From Datisca glomerata (taxonomy: Eukaryota > Streptophyta > Magnoliopsida > Cucurbitales > Datiscaceae), in NCBI GenBank assembly GCA_003255025.1, contig QANY01007306.1, forward strand, positions 1,288,707 to 1,352,706: a DNA stretch of 64,000 nt. Direction: 5' to 3'. The notes under the pieces are model-generated. The model searched no databases and was not told the DNA's origin. It was given only the letters and a program-made list of their open reading frames with translations. The translations under genes and the position numbers were made by a program. Shown piece by piece: positions 1 through 11,071 of this stretch; position 1 is the first letter of the stretch; every line of letters begins with the position of its first letter.

Positions 1-1320
1 TATCATTGTAGAGTTTTATGATAACCCTAACTATATCTATCATCTTTTAAATTTTTGAAATCAATGTAATTTTAAAATTAATTTTAATTTTTAATTTTAT
101 GAAAATTAAATATTAGTTAATTGATTGAGTTTGACATAAGTTTGGCCAAGTCAATAAATTGTTTATTGACTAAGTCAAATTCAATAATTTTAAAAGATAA
201 TTATAGAGATGATTTTTAATTAAGAAAAATAGTTTTTCCTAATTAAAAGGGTTTTGTTCGAAGCTTGAAAATTATGAAGATGGATATCAGGTGGAGAAGG
301 AGATATTTTGGAAATATGTAATCTTGAAGTACTCTTTGTAATTTATTTTTTTATTTTAATGGTTGTAACTTAGAAATACTCAACAATCATTCAGTCTATT
401 ATTATTATGTTTAATTGTTAAATAAATATTCATTGATATGATTGATAACATGACCATGCATTAATCGATCACATGCCATACATGCATCTCATTAGTAGAA
501 ACATGATTTATTCTGATTATCCTAATATGTTTATATGAATTGTTTTGAGAAATCAATTGTATGTAAACTGCTAGATTTTAATTAGTTAAAACTTTGTAAT
601 CACACCACTCTAAATGATATAGTAACCTTTAGGATAATCAACTTTAGTAAAATATTTTTTATTAAAGTTTAATGAATGTAATTAATGAGTTAATCTAAGT
701 TCACCTAATTATGACTTAGGCTCTTTAGAAGGTTAAATGAAATTAGACCAATTAAATTAGATTAACTGTTAATTTCACATTCATGGGGTTATTATTTTAA
801 CTAGTAATTAATTTGAAATTAATTGATTAGTTAGAATAGAAACAAATTATCCTAAAATAGTGAGTGAGAGAAGGTTGACATGTTAATGTAACATATGGTC
901 TCCATTATTAGTACAACACCGTGAGGTGCAGTGAGAGTCTCGAGATGACTTTGTTTTCATCCCCCTAAGGAAGCTTTCGAACTGTATCAATACCAAGGTT
1001 GGACTCACAAGTCACAATTAAGCTTTCATGTGGATAATTGTGATTTGACCGAATAAGCGATACCTTATTGCTAAAAGAGAAAATATGAGATATTTTAAGT
1101 TTTAATTAATAAGAATGAAAATGTCTCATAGACAGTCTAAGATTAATTTGACCGACCCTAAGGTGACACGTTAATTGTTAGGTTGTTTTATCGTGGATTA
1201 ATAAATGATATATTTATGTGCTTAATATGTTACATTCATGCATCATGTTTACTTTCCAAATTCTGAATATTTATTTCAATTATATTAAATTATGTATATT
1301 TTATTTTTCAGTTATTATTA
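1..1320 (+). other. Untranslated leader of copia A
   Basis: AT-rich non-coding sequence that matches, in the same orientation relative to gag, the leader of copia B (about 34367-36342 read on the minus strand) and of copia C (about 56623-58080). The first bases correspond to the reverse complement around 35820 in copia B. No ORF of note. Leaders near 2 kb, as in B, are long for copia elements, and no extra protein is evident in any of the three copies. Confidence 0.75.
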
Positions 1321-2110
1321 TGTCTACCATGGGCAACCCTATCACTGCTTTACTTGCACTTGAGAAATTGAATGGTGATAATTCCATAAGATGAAAATTA
1401 AACTCGAACATGTTGCTAGTTTATGAGTACAATGAATTTATTCTTGCTGAAAAAAGTCCTGAAAGGCCTACAGTCAATACTTGGATTATTGACATAGGGG
1501 CTACCATTGGGGGCGAGGTAAATGTTACCGAGCAAAATCCTTCTCCTTCTGTTTTTAGTAGTAACAAAAGGAATAAGAAGGGTATGGACAAAAGCAAGAA
1601 TAATAATAAAAAGAAGGCCAAAAGGTCAGCCAAGGACGAGAAGAACAATATTGACAACGAACTCACATGAAATCTTTCCATTGTGGGGTTGAAGGTCAAT
1701 GGAAGAGAAACTGTAACAAGTACCTCTCCGAGCTGAAAAAGAAAGGTAAATATGATTACCTGTACTTGAAGATTGTTTAGTAGAATATGATTTGTCATCC
1801 TGGATACTGGATTCAAGAGCCACTAACCATGTATCTTCTTCTTTGCAGATGCTTGATTCGTCAAGTGAGCTGGCTGATGGCAAGTTCATTATGAGAATTG
1901 TAGTGGTGCGCTTGTGTCAGCGAAAGCATTAGGGACAGTCCGCTATAATTTTGGAAATAATTATTTAGTTTTGAACGATGTTTATTATATTCCTGAATTT
2001 TTGAGAAATTTAATATCTCTTTCGTTACTATATGAACAATTTTTTGAAGTTTCTTTAATTAATAATAGGTTTAATATTTCTAAGAATGGATCAATATTTG
2101 TAATGCAATA
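1321..2110 (+). pseudogene. copia A gag and protease remnant
   Basis: Translation begins with MSTMGN at 1321, the same start as in copies B and C, then hits a stop at about 1393. Most of the gag body is deleted compared with copy C, and reading resumes in the lysine-rich region at about 1560-1650. The zinc knuckle near 1675-1715 reads SFHCGVEGQWKRNC, so one Cys has become Ser and the His has become Gln. The protease motif at about 1806 reads LDSRATNHV, where DSG is expected, so the Gly is lost. Later protease-region sequence (1914-2110) is open. Neither the knuckle nor the protease should work. Confidence 0.8.
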
Positions 2111-2217
2111 GTATCGAAAGGACTGTATATGCTTAAATTGACTGAACGCGTGTTAAATAATTCTGAATTATTTAAAGTAGCAAAACCTAAAAGTAACAAA
2201 TGATAAAGAGTTTTTCA

Positions 2218-2905
2218 TCATGATGATAACACATAACTTTGGCATCTTAGGTTGGAACAAATTAATTTAGATAATTTAAACAGGTTAATAAAGCATGATG
2301 TTTTGAGAGAACTAAAAGTTGGAACTCTTCCTGTTTGTGAATCATGTCTAGATGGTAAAATGTCCAAGAGACTTTTCATTGGAAATGGCCAAAGAGCCAA
2401 TGAACAATTTGAGCTAGTGCATAGTGATGTCTTTGGACCGATCAATGTACAAGCTAGAGGTGGGTATAAGTATTTTGTCACTTTTATTGACGATTACTCA
2501 ATATATGAGCATAGAAAGTCTGAAACTTTTGGAAAGTTTAAATACTTCGAAGTTGAAGCAGAAAAGCAATTGATATGAACCCCACTGATGATTTGTGATG
2601 AATCCTGATAACAATGATGGAACAAGAACCCCAAGAACGCAAAAGACAAGCCCCACCCACTTCCATGTTCAGCTCGTAGATTTGCATCAGCAATTATGTA
2701 AATCAGTGAAAACCTTTCGATCAGATCGAGATGGTGAATACTTAAATTTAGAATTCAATGATTACTTGCTGGAGTATGGAATCATATCCCAACTCACAGC
2801 ACTGGAAACGCCACAGTAAAATGGTGTTTCAGAAAGGAGAAACCGAATCTTATTAGATATGATTAGGTTGATGTTAAGCTACTCATCACTATCAATTACA
2901 TTTCG
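2218..2905 (+). pseudogene. copia A GAG-pre-integrase and integrase remnant
   Basis: The stretch at 2236-2350 matches the GAG-pre-integrase zinc region (a WHLRLEQ block followed by a CESC pair). Integrase follows: HSDVFGPI with the first catalytic Asp, the FIDDYS block, then after a frameshift FRSDRDGEYL at about 2715-2745 with the second Asp, and NGVSERRNR at about 2820 with the third acidic residue. The three DDE positions are visible, but they lie in different frames separated by stops at about 2577 and 2817. Insertions of unrelated-looking sequence near 2580-2660 break the core. The region is a non-functional relic. Confidence 0.8.
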
Positions 2906-3189
2906 GGGATATCCATTACACACGACAACATACATTTTGAATGTAGTGCTCTAAGTCTGTAAGCAACATACTTTTAGAGTTATGGAATGGCTCCAAACCG
3001 AGTTTGCGCCATTTTCAAATATGGGGGTGTCCATCTTTCATTCTTCGACCCAAGACTGGAATGTTAGGCTCAAGTTCTGAAGTATGCATATCCGTTGGCT
3101 ATCCTCCAATGACTATAGGTGGGTAATTTTACAGTCACAAGGATCAAAAGATGTTTGTATCAGCAAATGACACCTTGCTTGAACACGAC

Positions 3190-4122
3190 TAATGAAAAAC
3201 TACAAACCTCGAAGCAAAGTAGTTCTCGAGGAATTAGTGTATGATGAGATCAGACCACCTTCATTATCAACTGATAAATGAAAAACCACAGAAATCACAG
3301 TTCCTGCTAAGGAAACCCTGGTGCAACGTCATAGTGGGAGGGTTGTAAGACAACCTATTCATAATGAACTACATGCGCATGTCCTAGTGTCTAGCACTGA
3401 TAATGATGATCCATTATCTTATGAAGAAGCTATGAATGATCCTAAAAAGGAGAAATGACAAGATTCCATGAACCAGGAAATGGAATCAATTTATTCCAAT
3501 TCTGTCTGGGAACTTGTAGATCCACCTGAAGATGTCAGGCCCATTGGTAAGGTGCTAGAGAGATTCTCTATAGAAAAAAGTGAATTCCAAGAAAGGTCAA
3601 CTACCTACCATACATGGAATTGTCCTCTCCAAGGAGCAATGTCCTAAGAAATCTAAGGAGAAATAAGATATGAGAAATATTCATTATGCTTTAGTTGTTG
3701 GTAGTCTCATGTATGCCATCTTATGTACAAGACCAGACATCTGTTATACAATGGAAATTGTTAGTCGTTATCAGTAGAATCCAGGTTTGGAACATTGGAT
3801 TGCAGTAAATGACATTCTCAAATATCTTAGAAAAATGAGAAACTATATGCTTGTTGATTCAGGTAGAGACCTGAACCCCATTGGATATACTGATTCTGAT
3901 TTTCAATCAGACATGAGATAATCAAAAGTTGACATCTAGATCAGTATTCACTCTAGGTGGAGGAGCTATAGTCTGGAGAAGTATCAAACAATCCAGTATT
4001 GTAGATTCCACTATGGAAGCCGAGTATACAACGATTTGTGAAGATGCGAAAGAAGCAGTATGGCTCAGAAAGTTCTATACTGATTTGGAAGTAGTTCTAG
4101 ATATGGATAAACCACAGAAAGT
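3190..4122 (+). pseudogene. copia A RT/RNase H remnant, RT core deleted
   Basis: Part of the integrase-to-RT linker and the RT entry block (SYEEAMND and then the WELVDPPEDV region, about 3415-3545) are readable. The sequence then jumps to the KVLERFS block that in copy B lies well downstream of the catalytic centre, so the YVDD box is absent. RNase H resembles the copia type, with the STMEAEY block at about 4010-4030 in the open stretch 3929-4144. The last copia residues are about LDMDK (4107). Copy B continues from this point with YCENSGAV, which is lost here. Confidence 0.8.
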
Positions 4123-4242
4123 TCTCAGCCATGCATGTCACTGAATCTCCAAAATAAAAGTCACTAGCCTATTTCACAAACAAGCCTTAACGAGTGAATC
4201 AAAAGATCTAGTAGACATGTATAAGAGTTCATGACTACTCAG
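4123..4242 (-). repeat. Inverted LTR fragment of the copia A/B/C family
   Basis: These ~120 bp match 28691-28805 and 38031-38140, both inside the LTRs of copia B. Copia B lies on the minus strand, so this fragment is inverted relative to copia A, whose coding strand is plus. It abuts the truncated RNase H directly. Possible origins are a rearrangement between two copies of the family, or a later insertion of a reversed LTR piece. Confidence 0.75.
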
Positions 4243-6576
4243 TACGGTTGTCATCGGTTCGGTTTGGCTCGGTTTAGGGGTATTTTTGGAACCAAACTGC
4301 CGGTTCAATGTAAACCAAACCAGACCGTTTCAGTTTTGCGGTCTATGCTTAGCATCTATGCTATTAGGCTTTTCAGGTTGTTTATTTTGGTATACCTTGG
4401 TTTATCATTGGGGTGATTAGTTAAGTTGTGACGGTTTAGGTTGTGTGTGATGTGTTCTGGCTAGGAGTATATTTTCTTTGTGTTGTGATTTGTTTTGTGT
4501 ATCCATCTGATTTGAAATCCGTTTCAGCATCTAGAGTGCGGTGTGACAGTTCAGATTATTCTACTATGTTTATCTCATTGGTTAACTATATAGTGTGAGT
4601 TGTATTGATTTATCTTACCTTGAGCCTTACAATATATGGTATGTTGTGTACCTGGGGCATGCCCTTTGTATAAGTATATTCTTGTGGTTTAATATATATA
4701 CATTTTAATAAAAAAAATGAGACAAACTGAAAATCAAGGTTTAGACTTTCAACAATACAAAGCTCAATTAACCATCTCAACAAAGCTGAGGTAGCTCCAA
4801 CCAGAAGAACTCGATTAATCATATGAAAATCGAGGATTGAAGTTTTAATGATAAGAAACAAAAGTTTTGTTCTATTTTTTTTGTCAGTGATCATTATCTG
4901 GCTGAAATTTTTACGTAGATTTCATACATATCAAATAACGAAAAAAATCATGTGCATTGCATGTGTTGAGTTGAATGTGGGTTATAGTTTATGTGGATGA
5001 TAAAATGCAAATATTCAGCTGCAATTGAGGGGGATGAGAATGTAAAAACAAACATATAATCGAAAGTTAAAGATTACTTCATACTTGGTTGGAAAATGTA
5101 AGAAGGTAAAAACAAATATTAGTTGGTATGAATTAATATTAGACTGTCTAAGTTGTATACCAAGTTTTATTTGACAACATGATTATATGTTAATTGTTAA
5201 TTGGTTATATTATCATCGGAGTTTTTTTTAAATATCAACTAATAAATGATTGACACATCACTTGATCATATAAAACTTGGTCAATCTAGAATTATTCTTA
5301 TTTGATTCATAATAAAATAAGAATTTCACATGCGAATAAATGTTTAGAAAAAGTCATGCATCAAAAGAAAAAAAATTTGACATAGAAGAATAATTGTAAA
5401 ATTTTAAATAGATTATAACCTACTAAATCCTCTAATGATTGAAGCTTGTTTTATATTTTCTCTTCAAATTGTTAACAGAATTCGTATTAAAATCATAATC
5501 ATCAGTCAACCATGGATGCGAAGAAAAATCAACTATCCGGTTAATTTACCACCAGCTGCTGTAAAAAACAAAAAGAAACTCAATTAATTATCAATCAACT
5601 TTGAAAAAACAAATGGTAGATATATAATTTTTTCCATGAATTTTCATTTATGATAATAATTCTTGAATTAGAAAACATGTATGACCTACCATACAAATTT
5701 AAGGGCACGTCAGAAAGTTTAAAATATTAGTATGGACATTATTATATAAAAATATTTCTCTTAATTTGACAATTTTATATAAAATAGTTCTTAAAACGGT
5801 GTTGCATGTAGTAGTTAGATAGTGCAAGAAAAGAAAGATTATTGATTATTTATAAAATTCTTTGAAAGGCATTAGATTTTGTTCAAATAAATATAGTTGT
5901 TTCAAATTCTAATAATATTTTTCTGAAAATGTTTAAAAATATTTCATTATTAGGTATGTAAAAGATAAGAATTTCTAAAAAAAGTTTAAAAATGTCATTA
6001 ATAATTTATTTTGAAATTATTAATATTTTATCTAATGCTGGACAATTAAATTTTTTATAAAATAGTGAGGGTGATTTGCGTTCAAAATATTTCTCTCATT
6101 TCGATACTTTTATATGAGTAAGGACATTATCGTCCAAAAATATTTTTCATGCTTTAACTATTTTATATTGTCTAAAAATGATTAAACTATTTTGACACTT
6201 TTATATGTTATAGATAAGTATATATGTTTTTTTAAGATGTATTTAGCTAATAAAAGAATGAATAGTAAAAACATAATCTACAGAAAGAATAGTAAAACTA
6301 TAAAGTGAATCAATTTGAATTTTATACAATCACGTTCACAAAGAAAAACGATTTGAAATTTTGTCGAACCCAATTGAGAGAGAAGAAGACATACACAAAA
6401 CCAATATTCAATTCAAACACTAGATATTACAATCTTTAATGATTAACTCAGCCTAAGTGTTTTTAAGGAGAATATCAAACTTGATGGTACCTTTTGTAGA
6501 TTTTTTACGGATGGTAATGAAGAGTTCTTTTAACACATAATTAAAACTTCAATTACAATATTCCATCATGACCATT
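4243..6576. other. Non-coding, AT-rich stretch with GGTTCGG-rich start
   Basis: 4243-4440 is enriched in GGTTCGGTTT-like words and their complements, of the kind common at the ends of plant DNA transposons. No matching second end was identified. The rest is AT-rich with no supported ORF, RNA gene or clear repeat boundary. The open frame on the minus strand at 4610-4894 has no recognisable domain. Confidence 0.4.
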
Positions 6577-7310
6577 TTTTAGGTGGTGTGGTTCTTTCAT
6601 AATCAAGTCACATCTGAGAGTAGGAAATCTATTTTTGTTCAAACTCTTGCATTTCTTTTACTTTCAGTTCATGAAACAGACTCTTTTAAGATCAACACAA
6701 TGCAGAGTTCAGTTGAGCAGCTTTTGATACTTCAACAATTTTATGTTTCGAGTCGTCCTTCTAGAGCCCTACATAGCTTGAATTTTTTAAGCATTTTTCC
6801 TCATTAGGTTGGATTAAAGTGATCATAGATAGAGTGAATTGTGGTAGTCCTGAGCTTGCAAGCAGTGGAAGAGTTTTTTGATCTTATAAAGGATTTGTTA
6901 AGGGTTGTCACACTATTCACCTTGGCGTATGGTTTGCTTTCGAGGTTGAGTTTGTTGCTGCTATACATGCGATTGTTTATGCTTGGACATTTAGATGGAG
7001 ATAATTATGGTTGAAAAGTGATTATGTTAATGTGGTGATCATTCTTCATTCTAGATCTCAAAAAATCTATTGGTGTAGCGTACTGTATGAGATAGATGTT
7101 TAAATTTACTCGATCAGATGAATTTTGTTATCACTCACATTTTACCAGGAGGGTAACTAGGTTGCAGATTGTTTGATATCCAGGGTTCGGGCATAGTTAC
7201 TTCTACTTGGTGGTTGAATGCTCCAAATTTTTATTTTTCGTTTATTTCTAATGATGTTTGTAACATATCTTCTTTTACGTTCTGCTGATTTATTCTTTAT
7301 ATTTTCTTTT
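6577..7310 (+). pseudogene. L1-type LINE ORF2 C-terminus, RNase H domain
   Basis: Protein matching the C-terminal part of plant L1-type LINE ORF2 is readable over about 240 codons with internal stops. 6583-6800 gives the linker (WFFHNQV, SVEQLLIL, SSRPSRA). 6813-7030 gives the RNase H core, with YKGFVKGC followed by GVWFAFEVEFVAAIHAI and LWLKSDY. 7140-7190 gives the VADCL block. The first RNase H Asp motif is altered: IIDRVN stands where such elements usually have a D-G-A/S. The reverse transcriptase is absent, so this is an old 3' fragment; the usual 5' truncation of LINEs would explain the missing part. Confidence 0.8.
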
Positions 7311-7595
7311 GTCGATTCTTTTATTTTATTTTAATAATATGTTTGGCTAAGTTAGATGATGAGGGTTTTACAGATATGTCAGCTTGAATGAAATGTTCTG
7401 GTACACATAATGATTCCTATCACCCATAACTTCGTTTTTTAAATCAACCTAAATTACTAAATTGAGTAACAATTTTATTTTCTCAGATGTTAAGCAATAT
7501 AACACCCTCTGAGCACGCAAGTAACGATAAAGAAGAAAAAAGGTCATAAAAGTATTAGAAAGTCACCATAACATTTTATTTTCTCATGGGCCAAC
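7311..7595. other. Spacer between LINE remnant and MULE
   Basis: T-rich sequence after the LINE protein, possibly its 3' untranslated region, followed by unassigned sequence. No poly(A) tail or target duplication could be placed with confidence. Confidence 0.3.
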
Positions 7596-7752
7596 GGTTT
7601 TTTATTAAACTAGAACTCTAGACTAACTATTTAATAAAAATAGACCCATACATTAATTTTTGTTTACCCTGACCCCTGGCCTACCTTCCACTCAAAATTT
7701 ATTTGTGAAGTTACATGTTTACCCTTCACCTCATTTCTCCTTCTTCATTATT

Positions 7753-7889
7753 GGGTTTTTTGTTAAACTAGACCACTAGACTAACCATTTTGCATTAATA
7801 GACCCATATACTAATTTTTGTTTATCCTAGCCCCTGACTTACATTCCACTCAAAATGCATTTGTAAAGTTACATGTTTACCTTTCACCT
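7753..7889 (+). repeat. Second, inner copy of the MULE left TIR
   Basis: A second ~137-bp copy of the TIR starts three bases after the outer copy ends, in the same orientation. It shares the CCACTCAAAATGC and TTACATGTTTAC words. It lacks the final CATTTCTCC block shared by the outer left and right TIRs, so the outer copy is the better partner of the right end. This is a tandem TIR, from duplication or from insertion of one element end next to another. Confidence 0.75.
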
Positions 7890-8460
7890 TATCCAAATAT
7901 ATGCCCCCCTCTCTCTCTTTCTCTGTATTTTTTCTCTCTCTCTTTCTCTGTAAAATGAGTTTCTGACTGAAGAAGACATGAATGAACCAAAGAAGACGAC
8001 ATTTACGTTCTTGCCAAAGAAGATGACTAAAACTCTACAACTGAAGAAGACAAACCAGATCTGACCCAGATCTGAAAATGGGGTTTTGCGTATTTTTACA
8101 GATCTAAACCAGATGTAGCCAAAAAATAGATCTGAAATGGGTTTTTGCCCATCTTTGGGCAACAATTCCTTCTTCTAGTTCTTCTTCGACGTTTACTTTT
8201 TAAAACCCTTTCTCGCTCATTTTTGGAGTGTCATTCACGTGGTTTTCTTTTTTATCGATAATTTCTCATATTTTTAACATGCAATTTTATGGTAGAGGAA
8301 ATTAGTAGTTTCAAGCCTGAGGATAGGGGAAAATTGTTTCAATTTATGTGTAATTTACTTCATATTTTTCAGTAGTGCTAGGAGGTAATCAGATGCTAAT
8401 TTTCTTCCCCAATAGACTACAAGAAGTAAATATTGCATTCTTATACTTCTCTTCTCCTCT

Positions 8461-9050
8461 CATGTAGACTACATGATGGGTATACTACCATCGTGTAGCC
8501 ATCGTGTAGACTACATGATGAGTATACTACCATCGTGTAGTCTACATGACGCTCTAGTGTACCCCATTGTGCAGACTATAGGATGGTTATATGCCCGTGT
8601 ACTCATTGTGTAGCCCGCGTACCCAAATTTATGATCAGAATAACTTTCAGACCTCTAAAAATGGTTAAAACATTGTGTTTGGGCCTGAAACTGGGTTGCG
8701 ACAGGAAAACCCGTTGCACGTGTAGATATATGAATAAGGTTTGATTTTATTCTTCAATTTCAAAAGTATTCTTGACAGAAGATGTCTGTTTTCCCATCGT
8801 GTAGTCTACACGACTCCCATTTTCCCATCGTGTAGCCTACACGACTCCCATTTTCCCATCGTGTAGTTTACACGATTGCTATATGATGCCAGTGTACCTA
8901 TCATGTAAGCTACACAACACCAGTGTAGCCATTTTGTAGTTTACACGATGCCCATTTTCTCATCGTGTAGTTTACACGATGGCTACATGACGCCAGTGTA
9001 CTCATCGTGTAGACTATACGACGCAAGTGTACCCCATCGTGTAGTACAAA
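8461..9050. repeat. Array of short palindromic modules inside the MULE
   Basis: About a dozen modules of the form CATCGTGTAGTCTACACGAC occur in two groups (8461-8590 and 8797-9047). Each is an inverted repeat with GTGTAG and CTACAC arms and a one- or two-base centre. Three at 8797, 8827 and 8857 are spaced exactly 30 bp apart with a common CCATTTTCC spacer; the others are irregular. The first module carries paired changes (CATGTAG with CTACATG), so pairing is kept while sequence differs. No protein is encoded. Confidence 0.85.
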
Positions 9051-9494
9051 ATTAACGAAACCAAATTTTCTCTCTCTATGTGTTTCTCTCTCTTAAACTA
9101 GGCAAAAACTAAAATTAACAAATCCAAAACACATCAAATTTCGTCCAAAATTCAAGCTTTCCAGAAAAAAATGAACTTCAAACAACGTTCCAGAAATAAG
9201 AAAATAAATAAATATTCTCAGAAAATTCATGAGCAGGAAGAAGAAAATAAATAAATATTTTGTTTTTCCATGAACAAGGAAGACAAAGAAGAACACGAAG
9301 AAGAAAATGAAGAAGAAAACGAATAAGTGGAAAAAATGAAAAATGAAGAAGGAGAAATGAGGTGAAGGATAAACATGTAACTTCACAAATGAATTTTGAG
9401 TGGAAGGTGAGTCAGGAACCAGTGTAAACAAAATTAGTGTATGAGTCCATTCTACAAAATGATTAGTATAGAGATCTAGTTTAGTAAGAAACCC

Positions 9495-10141
9495 TAGAGC
9501 CAAACATGTCATCTTTATCAGGGGAAAATCATGGACGTAGAGGCCACGAGGTAACAGTCTCGGAGGTTACGCAGTGATATAGCAGGGATAGTCTAATTCA
9601 TGGTTGTCATTTCCGCTACCGCTACGAAACAGCCACGGCGTGTCGCGACGCGCCTGAGTCTGATCTGCCATTGAAGAAGCAGTTCTCAATTCCTCTCTGT
9701 AATTTCTGTATGAAATTTCCCAGTTCTCAGTTCTGAGTTCCTTTATGCAATTTCTCGCTATGCAATTGTTCCTATGCTTATTTCCATTTGTACTGTCTTT
9801 GTGTTTTGCTTGCACTGCCTATGACTTCTCCACTTTGTACTTAGGAGATATTTATTTGATGAGTTTTTGTTTCTTCTGTTTTTTTCTCTAAGAACTTCTC
9901 TAGTGGTTTCATTAACCATTTATTGAAGTCGCTAAGAAAATCCACCGATCTAAAATTTCACTTTCAGCCTCATAAACCTTTTTGTATTCATGAATTTGCG
10001 TCCAGTGCTAGTGATTTTCTAGAGACAAAGAAATGCAAGGAACGATGCCCATGGATTGAAAATAATGCACAGAGACAAAGAAATGCAGAGTAAGAGTCAG
10101 ATACCTCGGGTTGAATAGAGACAAATTGAGACAACTCAATT
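9495..10141 (+). other. Non-coding segment; possible hAT left end at 9583
   Basis: After the MULE and an ~85-bp spacer, the sequence at 9583 begins CAGGGATAGTCTAATTCATG and runs into a CG-rich stretch. It resembles the reverse complement of the CG-rich stretch at 40440-40492, at the right of the hAT gene (shared ATA...TCA...G pattern, about 12 of 16 positions by eye). If both are hAT termini, this segment is the 5' flank of the hAT element, cut off by gypsy F. A matching 8-bp duplication is not evident. No coding sequence is seen. Confidence 0.35.
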
Positions 10142-10809
10142 TGACATTTGCGGGGGAGAAAAAAGGCCCAATACTCTCATTTTTTGGGTAGGGCCCACAT
10201 TAAGTCTAAACTGAGGACTCCTCGTTGGCGGAAGTCATCATAATAACCGAGGCACCCTCCACGACCAGATCGATAGACACGATCCCACCTATACTTACAC
10301 TACCGAGGTCACACAGATGACGAGGTAATCTCATACTTAGTATCGTGGCTACTCGAGATAGTAGATATCATTTTCCTGTCACAATAAGATATTATTATCA
10401 CTCATACAAGCAAATGATAGGCACACATCAAATCTATCAGAAAATCTCAACGGTTGTTAAGGATGATAATATGATAATCAAAATATCCTGATCATAGAAT
10501 ATTCTCCATAAATATCTCCGTTCCTTTTCAGAATAAGTAAGAAGATACATTAAACCTGAAGGTTTGATTGATACAGAAAATCATTATTAATATATGATGA
10601 TCTCCATTAAACGGTAGACAATTCTCTATAATACTAATTCTCCCTAAAACACTCTACTAACTTGATCGTCAGAGTACATTAGGTGGGGCACCCCACGGTG
10701 CCTTGCCTTTTGCTTTAATGATCTTTCTTAATTTTTACAGACCTTTGGACGAATCACCGAGCGACGCGTGGCGACCCCCTCGACAGTCGATGGTGACATA
10801 TTTTTTGCA
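10142..10809 (+). repeat. Gypsy F 5' LTR
   Basis: Matches 22004-22680 with many substitutions over most of its length, and more loosely matches the reverse complement of gypsy G's LTR (for example the shared block around CTTGATCGTC(A/G)GAGT). It ends TTTTTTGCA, as the 3' copy ends TTTTTCACA. The first ~25 bp are poorly conserved and include a purine run (GGGGGAGAAAAAAGG), so the true start may be a few bases off. The divergence of the two LTRs indicates an old insertion. Confidence 0.7.
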
Positions 10810-11071
10810 TCAATAGCTTGACCCCATTTTTGGGAATGAAGATCTCCCTTTTACAAATTGATCAAAAAAATTATCCACCATCATGATCATCACTGCAACG
10901 GTGAAACGATCCTTGAACATGGGTTGAATAAGAACTAAGAAAGATGAATGAGAATGAAAACATCGAACGGGTATTGGCCGTTGAGCAATGACACTGCTGC
11001 CTGAAGTTTCAAACTATCGCGGTCGCTCCACGAGAGATGCCACCATGGAGCTGCCTCCATCTTCAACTAGT
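10810..11071 (+). other. Gypsy F leader remnant before copia D
   Basis: About 260 bp between the F 5' LTR and the start of copia D. No standard primer-binding site was recognised immediately after the LTR. The last five bases before copia D are CTAGT; the corresponding duplication is not found beyond the truncated right end of D. Confidence 0.4.

Larger units (their letters stand above)
1..4122 (+). mobile_element. Ty1/copia element A, 5' end outside window, degraded
   Basis: This is the same family as copia B (27063-38530) and copia C (55595-60400). The leader, gag start and pol fragments are recognisably alike in all three. Here the 5' LTR lies upstream of the window, so the window opens in the untranslated leader (1-1320). 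The order gag, protease, integrase, RT/RNase H is kept, but stops and frameshifts occur throughout. About 1 kb of reverse transcriptase is missing between the end of the integrase/RT linker (about 3545) and the segment that resumes at 3551. The element stops abruptly near 4122, before the end of the RNase H domain, where an inverted LTR piece is attached. It cannot be autonomous. Confidence 0.85.
7596..9494. mobile_element. Non-autonomous Mutator-like element with ~155-bp TIRs
   Basis: The left end (7596-7749) and the reverse complement of the right end (9340-9494) are alike over about 150 bp. Both contain the words CCACTCAAAATT and GTTACATGTTTA and finish with the same CTTCACCTCATTTCTCC block. 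Long TIRs with a non-coding interior are the usual form of plant Mutator-like elements. No transposase is seen. The expected 9-bp target duplication is not clean: GGGCCAAC on the left resembles GAGCCAAAC on the right. The 139-codon open frame on the minus strand at 9093-9512 is low-complexity Phe-rich translation of the TIR and is not a gene. Confidence 0.75.

Noticed and set aside
1421..1889. Two minus-strand open frames opposite copia A gag
   Set aside because: Shadows of the lysine-rich gag region in another frame; similar shadows occur opposite copia B gag (33524-33805).
8461..9050. Regularly spaced palindromes resembling a CRISPR array
   Set aside because: Spacing is regular for only three modules, spacers are themselves repeated, there are no cas genes, and the setting is a plant transposon.
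9093..9512. 139-codon open frame on the minus strand
   Set aside because: Low-complexity Phe-rich translation of the MULE interior and its TIR; no start context or domain.
9583..9650. Exact 8-bp hAT target duplication at 9575-9582 and 40493-40500
   Set aside because: The two 8-mers (TGATATAG and TAATAACA) agree at only about half the positions.
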